Assembly: GCA_022709605.1 (NCBI GenBank)
Contig: JAKLIM010000112.1
Location: 1-9,909, forward strand
Length of the DNA: 9,909 nucleotides
Direction: 5' to 3'
DNA from: Bacteroidota bacterium
Lineage (GTDB): Bacteria > Bacteroidota > Bacteroidia > Bacteroidales > Paludibacteraceae
Shown: positions 5,973-9,909 of the stretch, piece by piece
How positions within the stretch are numbered: position 1 is the stretch's first letter
How the letters are laid out: each line of letters begins with the position of its first letter
Made by a program: the position numbers and the translations under genes
Notes under the pieces: model-generated
What the model was told of the DNA's origin: nothing
The model's input: only the letters and a program-made list of their open reading frames with translations
Databases searched by the model: none

Positions 5973-6605
5973 ATGAACTTAACAGATAAACTCAATCGAA
6001 GGTATGCCAGTAAAATGATGAACAGCCTGCCTGTAGATGACCAAAAAGTAGAAAATATACTCGAAGCTATTCGCTTGGCTCCAACGTCATTAGGTCTGCA
6101 ACCCTTTACCGTTTTTGTAGTAAAAAATCAGGACATGAAGGAGGAAATTTTTCGGACAGCGGCATCGGGACAACCTCAAATACCAACCTGCTCGCATTTA
6201 CTTGTATTTGCGGCCAATCGCAGCATTACGACCGAAATGCTCGACGAATATTTTGAATTGATTAATAACACCCGCAATTTGCCGAAAGAAAAAGTTGTGA
6301 CTTATCGCCAGCTTATGGATGGCTTGCTTAACCGCAGCAACGAAGCCAACTTTACATGGGCTGCTCATCAGGTTTATATTGCACTTGGATTCGGGTTGGT
6401 GGCTGCTGCTACTGAGGGAGTTGATTCGGTGCCAATCGAAGGGTTTAATCCCAAAGCGCTAGATGATTTACTGCAACTTGAAGAAAAAAATCTCGGTTCG
6501 GTTTGCTTGATGGCAATAGGCAACAGAGACGAAGAAAAAGATTACAATGCAAAACTGCCTAAAGTACGTAAATCGAAGGAGAAACTATTTACTGAAATAA
6601 ATTAA
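5973..6605 (+). CDS. NfsB-like NAD(P)H-dependent nitroreductase
   Basis: This 210-residue protein belongs to the FMN-dependent nitroreductase superfamily, in the branch of E. coli NfsB and related flavin reductases. Such enzymes take electrons from NAD(P)H and reduce nitroaromatics, quinones or flavins in the cytoplasm. The natural substrate is usually unknown. Seen here: the N-terminal FMN phosphate motif RRYASK (9-14), APTSLGLQPF (36-45), WAAHQVYIALG (129-139), DSVPIEGF (151-158) and LPKVRKS (195-201). All follow the NfsB pattern in order, and length is normal. It is transcribed alone, divergent from acpH. An intrinsic terminator follows about 110 bases after the stop. The ATG at 5973 places the RR-YASK motif at the usual distance from the N-terminus. 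Confidence 0.93.
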   Translation: MNLTDKLNRRYASKMMNSLPVDDQKVENILEAIRLAPTSLGLQPFTVFVVKNQDMKEEIFRTAASGQPQIPTCSHLLVFAANRSITTEMLDEYFELINNTRNLPKEKVVTYRQLMDGLLNRSNEANFTWAAHQVYIALGFGLVAAATEGVDSVPIEGFNPKALDDLLQLEEKNLGSVCLMAIGNRDEEKDYNAKLPKVRKSKEKLFTEIN

Positions 6606-6714
6606 ACTTTTATGTAGTCAAATTCTTCAATTCAAAAGAGTTTAATTTAGCACATTCTAAATGTTAATTAAATTTAATTGAAATTCTTTATTACTCAAGG
6701 ATATATGATTTTTG

Positions 6715-6746
6715 AAAAAAGCAGAATACGAAATTCTGCTTTTTTT
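6715..6746 (+). terminator. Intrinsic terminator after the nitroreductase gene
   Basis: GCAGAAT (6721-6727) pairs with ATTCTGC (6733-6739). The stem is extended by six A-T pairs (6715-6720 with 6740-6745), giving 13 bp with a five-base loop and a T-run to 6746. This is a classic rho-independent terminator; the flanking A-run could make it work on both strands. It lies 110 bases past the nitroreductase stop and ahead of the mtaB promoter. The remaining gap (6606-6851) is AT-rich and includes the 14-bp palindrome AATTAAATTTAATT at 6666-6679, which is weak evidence of anything. Confidence 0.88.
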
Positions 6747-6800
6747 CATGGATTTATTTGGGTTAAAATTGTCTCAAATAATATCATAAATAATTCCAGA

Positions 6801-6831
6801 TTTAGTAGTCTTTAAATTTTAATTATCTTTG
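6801..6831 (+). promoter_or_regulatory. Predicted mtaB promoter, Bacteroidota type
   Basis: TATCTTTG at 6824-6831 is a full match to the -7 box TAnnTTTG. TTTA at 6801-6804, 19 bases upstream, is one base off the -33 consensus TTTG. The leader to the mtaB ATG would be short, roughly 12-14 bases. Confidence 0.6.
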
Positions 6832-6851
6832 TAAAACAATTTCCTTTTTAA

Positions 6852-8162
6852 ATGACAGATAATTCGATTTTTATAAACAAAAAAGTAGTTTTTCATACAT
6901 TGGGCTGTAAGTTGAATTTTGCCGAAACGTCGACAATTGGAAAACAAATGGTGAATGAGGGATTTGTGAAAGCTCGAAACGGTGAACAGGCAGATGTTTG
7001 TGTTATCAATACCTGTTCGGTGACCAACACGGCTGATCGGAAATGCCGACAGGCCATCAATCATCTGCATCGACATCATCCCGACGCAATAATGGTTGTT
7101 ACCGGTTGTTATGCACAGCTGAAGCCTGAAGAAATTGCTGAAATAGAAGGAGTTGATTTAGTAATTGGAGCCAACGAGAAATTCAGTATCCTTGATTATC
7201 TTCGTGATTTTAAAAAGGATGACGGGAACAAAATCCGCCATTCAGAAATAAAAAAGACGAAAGAATTCAAGCCTTCGTGCTCACGCGATAACCGGACACG
7301 ATATTTTCTGAAAATTCAGGACGGTTGCGATTATTTTTGCACGTATTGCACCATACCGTTGGCGCGGGGTCGCAGCCGCAACGGAAGTATAGAGGAGACA
7401 CTGAAAATGGCCGAACAAGCCATAAGCGATGGAGCAAAAGAAATAGTACTTACCGGTGTAAATATTGGTGATTTTGGGAAAAGTACCGGCGAAAGTTTTT
7501 ATGAATTAATCAAAGCATTGGATGAGCTTCCATACAATATTCGTTTCCGTATTTCGTCTATTGAACCCAATTTGCTGACTGATGAAATCATCCGTTTTGT
7601 GGCTCAAAGCAAGCATTTTATGCCGCATTTTCATATTCCGTTACAATCGGGAACCAATGAAGTGTTACAAATAATGAAACGAAAATATAACCGCGAGCTT
7701 TTTGCACACAAAGTTGAAATAATAAAATCGATATTACCCGATGCATTTATTGGTGTTGATGTGATAGTTGGTGTGCGTGGCGAAACGCCCGAATTGTTTG
7801 AAGAATCGTGTAAATTTATCGATTCTCTTGCTGTTTCGCAATTGCACGTTTTTACTTATTCCGAAAGAGATGATACGAAAATGCTTGAAATTGATCAGGT
7901 TACACCAATGATCGAAAGAAAAAAACGCAGCGACATTTTGCATTTAATTTCTGATAAAAAAACAAAGGCTTTTTACGAAAGTCAAAAAGGAAAATGCTAT
8001 CCCGTCTTGTGGGAAAGCCGTCATAACAGCGAAAATATGGTAGGTTTCACAAGTAATTACATTCAGGTGGAGCGTCAATATGATAATAAATTAGTCAATA
8101 CCCTGGAAATGGTTACATTGGGTGAATGGAATCAGGAAAAATCGGCATTATTGAAAAGTTAA
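6852..8162 (+). CDS. mtaB: tRNA (N6-threonylcarbamoyladenosine(37)-C2)-methylthiotransferase MtaB
   Basis: MtaB is a radical-SAM enzyme that adds a methylthio group to t6A at position 37 of ANN-decoding tRNAs, giving ms2t6A. The 436-residue protein has the three-domain layout of the methylthiotransferase family. The N-terminal domain carries three cluster cysteines (Cys19 in TLGCKLN, Cys55 in NTCSVT, Cys86 in TGCYAQ). The radical-SAM core has the CxxxCxxC triad Cys159, Cys163 and Cys166 in DGCDYFCTYC, followed by IPLARGRSRN. A TRAM-like C-terminal part begins at about 376. The TLGCKLNFAET start and the conserved FTYSERDDT (334-342) fit MtaB rather than MiaB or RimO, which normally start differently. 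All six cluster ligands are present. It has its own promoter match and a terminator just upstream. hisF follows 65 bases later and may be co-transcribed. Confidence 0.95.
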   Translation: MTDNSIFINKKVVFHTLGCKLNFAETSTIGKQMVNEGFVKARNGEQADVCVINTCSVTNTADRKCRQAINHLHRHHPDAIMVVTGCYAQLKPEEIAEIEGVDLVIGANEKFSILDYLRDFKKDDGNKIRHSEIKKTKEFKPSCSRDNRTRYFLKIQDGCDYFCTYCTIPLARGRSRNGSIEETLKMAEQAISDGAKEIVLTGVNIGDFGKSTGESFYELIKALDELPYNIRFRISSIEPNLLTDEIIRFVAQSKHFMPHFHIPLQSGTNEVLQIMKRKYNRELFAHKVEIIKSILPDAFIGVDVIVGVRGETPELFEESCKFIDSLAVSQLHVFTYSERDDTKMLEIDQVTPMIERKKRSDILHLISDKKTKAFYESQKGKCYPVLWESRHNSENMVGFTSNYIQVERQYDNKLVNTLEMVTLGEWNQEKSALLKS

Positions 8163-8185
8163 TATTTTGAACTGCCTCATATTCC

Positions 8186-8219
8186 AAATCGTAAATCGTA
8201 AATAACAAAAATTGTAAAT
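8186..8219. repeat. TAAATCG / ATTGTAAAT repeats between mtaB and hisF
   Basis: AAATCG-TAAATCG-TAAAT at 8186-8203 is a short period-7 repeat, followed by ATTGTAAAT at 8211-8219, nine bases before the hisF GTG. It is the third gap in the window with this motif family. Confidence 0.6.
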
Positions 8220-8227
8220 AAGAATAA

Positions 8228-8983
8228 GTGTTAGCAAAAAGAATCATCCCTTGCCTTGATATTAAAGATGGGAAAACGGTAAAAGGCATTAATTTTTTAA
8301 ATATTACCGATGTTGGCGATCCTGTGGAGTTAGGAGCGTTGTATGCAAAAATGGGCGCCGACGAACTGGTTTTTCTGGATATCACAGCTACCAACGAAAA
8401 ACGGAAAACGCTTTCGGAACTTGTAACCCGGATTGCGCACAAAATAAATATCCCATTTACGGTAGGCGGAGGCATTTCGAGTGTCGAAGATGTTTCGGTT
8501 TTGCTCGACTGTGGTGCCGATAAAATTTCGGTAAATACGTCAGCCGTACGAAACCCGCAGTTGATCAGCGATTTGGCAAATCAGTTTGGAAGTCAGTGTG
8601 TGGTTTTAGCCATCGATACTAATTTTATAAACGGCGATTGGTATGTTTATTTGAACGGAGGCCGCGTTCCGACCGAAATCAAAACCATCGACTGGGCGAA
8701 AAAAGCAGTTGAACTTGGCGCCGGCGAAATTTTGTTGACGTCGATGAACAACGATGGAACTAAAAACGGATTTGCTTTGGACATTACAAGTGCTGTTTCC
8801 GAGGCTGTGAATGTGCCTGTTATTGCAAGTGGTGGTGCCGGTACAATGGAGCATTTTGTTGATGTTTTTAATAATGGAAAAGCTGATGCCGCATTGGCAG
8901 CCAGTATTTTTCATTACAAAGAAATCGATATTCAGGAATTGAAATTATTTTTAAAAAATAATAATATACCGATCAGAAGTTAA
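8228..8983 (+). CDS. hisF: Imidazole glycerol phosphate synthase cyclase subunit HisF
   Basis: HisF is the (beta/alpha)8-barrel synthase subunit that, with the glutaminase HisH, turns PRFAR and ammonia into imidazole glycerol phosphate (histidine pathway) and AICAR (returned to purine synthesis). The 251-residue protein has the standard start MLAKRIIPCLDIKDG. The catalytic aspartates fall exactly at the canonical positions Asp11 and Asp130 (VVLAID). The phosphate-binding motifs GGG (80-82) and SGGAG (201-205) are intact, and FLDITA is present at 49-54. The GTG at 8228 was chosen because it gives the invariant N-terminus; no ATG alternative fits. This is true HisF rather than the related WbuZ-type proteins, since the start and catalytic motifs are canonical. 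hisH, hisA and hisIE are not beside it. mtaB lies upstream and a kelch lipoprotein gene begins 14 bases after its stop, an unusual neighbourhood. Confidence 0.97.
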   Translation: MLAKRIIPCLDIKDGKTVKGINFLNITDVGDPVELGALYAKMGADELVFLDITATNEKRKTLSELVTRIAHKINIPFTVGGGISSVEDVSVLLDCGADKISVNTSAVRNPQLISDLANQFGSQCVVLAIDTNFINGDWYVYLNGGRVPTEIKTIDWAKKAVELGAGEILLTSMNNDGTKNGFALDITSAVSEAVNVPVIASGGAGTMEHFVDVFNNGKADAALAASIFHYKEIDIQELKLFLKNNNIPIRS

Positions 8984-8997
8984 TCGTTAATATCCAA

Positions 8998-9909
8998 ATG
9001 AGTTTATTATCAATGAAATACAATTTATCTACATCAATATTGTCAGTATTATTCTTCACATTTTTATTTTTCTCGTGTGACGAACCTGCCGATAGTCCTT
9101 ATCAAAAAATTGTTTTTGAAAAGAAAGCACCTATGCCAGGTGTTGGCCGTTCATCGGCAGTTGGTTTTGCTGTAAACGGTAAAGGTTACGTGGCATTGGG
9201 AAGAAAAAGTGCAGAAAATGAACTGTTTAAAGATTGCTGGGAATACGATCCGGTAAATAATTCATGGACTCAGAAAGCGAATTTTCCGGGAGCAACACGC
9301 GTAAAAGCAACTGCTGCTACAGTGGATGGAAAAGCGTACGTTGGACTTGGATTTAATCCGGCCAAGGGAATGTTTAAAGATTCAGCCTATTTAAATGACT
9401 GGTGGATGTTCGAACCCGACAAGAATAAATGGACCAAAAGAACCTCTTTCCCGGGTAGCGGAAGAATTTCATGCATAAGTTTTGTGAAGGATGGATTAAT
9501 TTATGTAGGGGCAGGTTATCAGGGTTTGAATTTCACGAGCGAACTTTTTGCCTACAATCCGGCTACAAATGGCTGGATTGGTAAAGCCAGTATTGTTGAA
9601 AAAATGAGGTCAGGTGCTGTAGCCTGTTCAGACGGCCAAAAGGTGTTTTTTGGAACAGGATTTACCGCTTTTGACGAAAATGATTGGTATGAGTACAAAG
9701 CGGAAGACGACACCTGGAAAAAGAGAAAAAGTTTGCCCGATGCAGGTCGCGAAAATGGAATAGCTTTATCAGTCGGAAACCGTTTCTTTGTGTCGACCGG
9801 TCGAAATTTTGGTGGCGAGTTGACAGGCGGTCATGTAAAATCCGATATACTTGAGTACGATCCGATAAAAAACGCGTGGCACAAAAGAGGTAATATTCCT
9901 TCCGGTGAG
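8998..9909 (+). CDS. Kelch-repeat lipoprotein (partial, runs off the end)
   Basis: An open frame of 304 codons reaches the window end without a stop. The N-terminus is a lipoprotein signal: a hydrophobic stretch (about 12-25) ending in LFFSC, with Cys27 as the likely lipidated residue, followed by acidic DEPAD. The acidic residues right after the cysteine resemble the lipoprotein export signal reported for Bacteroidota surface lipoproteins, so surface display is possible. About five kelch-type blades follow (roughly 43-92, 92-148, 148-195, 195-242, 242-297). Each has a GR or G-G turn, a hydrophobic strand with YVxLG-like ends, and a W/F-EYDPxxNxW-type segment (e.g. 81-90, 136-145, 284-294). 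Kelch propellers usually have six or seven blades, so more is expected beyond the window. ATG 9013 (residue 6) is an equally plausible start. The gene is 14 bases after hisF and probably co-transcribed. Substrate or partner unknown. Confidence 0.85.
   Translation, partial: MSLLSMKYNLSTSILSVLFFTFLFFSCDEPADSPYQKIVFEKKAPMPGVGRSSAVGFAVNGKGYVALGRKSAENELFKDCWEYDPVNNSWTQKANFPGATRVKATAATVDGKAYVGLGFNPAKGMFKDSAYLNDWWMFEPDKNKWTKRTSFPGSGRISCISFVKDGLIYVGAGYQGLNFTSELFAYNPATNGWIGKASIVEKMRSGAVACSDGQKVFFGTGFTAFDENDWYEYKAEDDTWKKRKSLPDAGRENGIALSVGNRFFVSTGRNFGGELTGGHVKSDILEYDPIKNAWHKRGNIPSGE

Noticed and set aside
8163..8227. Possible hisF promoter around TATTTTGA at 8163
   Set aside because: The -7 match is one base short of TAnnTTTG and no -33 TTTG was found at the right distance.
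8113..8475. Minus-strand open frames over mtaB/hisF (also 8606-8914 and 7734-7943)
   Set aside because: They lie opposite well-supported genes and show no domain signature.
9013..9909. Kelch gene starting at ATG 9013 instead of 8998
   Set aside because: Plausible, since MKYN gives a compact signal peptide, but sequence alone cannot decide. The longer frame was reported and the alternative noted there.

Overview
The window looks like a piece of a Bacteroidota chromosome. It is AT-rich with moderately AT-rich genes. Strong Shine-Dalgarno sequences are absent before the start codons. Three start regions carry close matches to the Bacteroidota-type promoter (TTTG, about 19 bases, TAnnTTTG). The gaps hold short inverted and tandem repeats of the kind common in this phylum. 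Finer placement, perhaps Marinilabiliales/Prolixibacteraceae-like, is only an impression.

Layout. Positions 3-1599 (+) hold the last 60 residues of an RND-type inner-membrane efflux pump followed by its TolC-like outer-membrane channel. A 10-bp hairpin sits directly after the pump stop codon. Positions 4807-1693 (-) hold three housekeeping genes in the order ffh (signal recognition particle GTPase), folD (one-carbon folate enzyme) and rsmE (16S rRNA methyltransferase). Their gaps are filled with short A/T-rich repeats. Positions 4808-5190 are non-coding: they hold the ffh promoter and leader plus a set of palindromes and a long nested inverted repeat. An AcpH-like acyl-carrier-protein phosphodiesterase gene (5769-5191, -) and an NfsB-like nitroreductase gene (5973-6605, +) then diverge from a very AT-rich 203-base gap. 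A clear intrinsic terminator at 6715-6746 separates the nitroreductase from mtaB (tRNA methylthiotransferase, 6852-8162, +). It is followed by hisF (8228-8983, GTG start) and, 14 bases further on, by a kelch-repeat lipoprotein that runs off the window end.

How the genes work together. The pump and channel belong to one efflux apparatus. ffh, folD and rsmE share a direction and general growth functions but no single pathway. hisF is detached from other histidine genes within this window, and its tight spacing to a lipoprotein gene is not functionally explained. All eight complete proteins belong to recognisable families and keep the residues expected for activity. I see no new defence, mobile or biosynthetic system. 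The most interesting content is in the gaps: a nested inverted-repeat element at 5024-5173, two palindromes that share the plan TCCGnnAGCTnnCGGA, recurring TTGTAAAT motifs, and a structured ffh leader.
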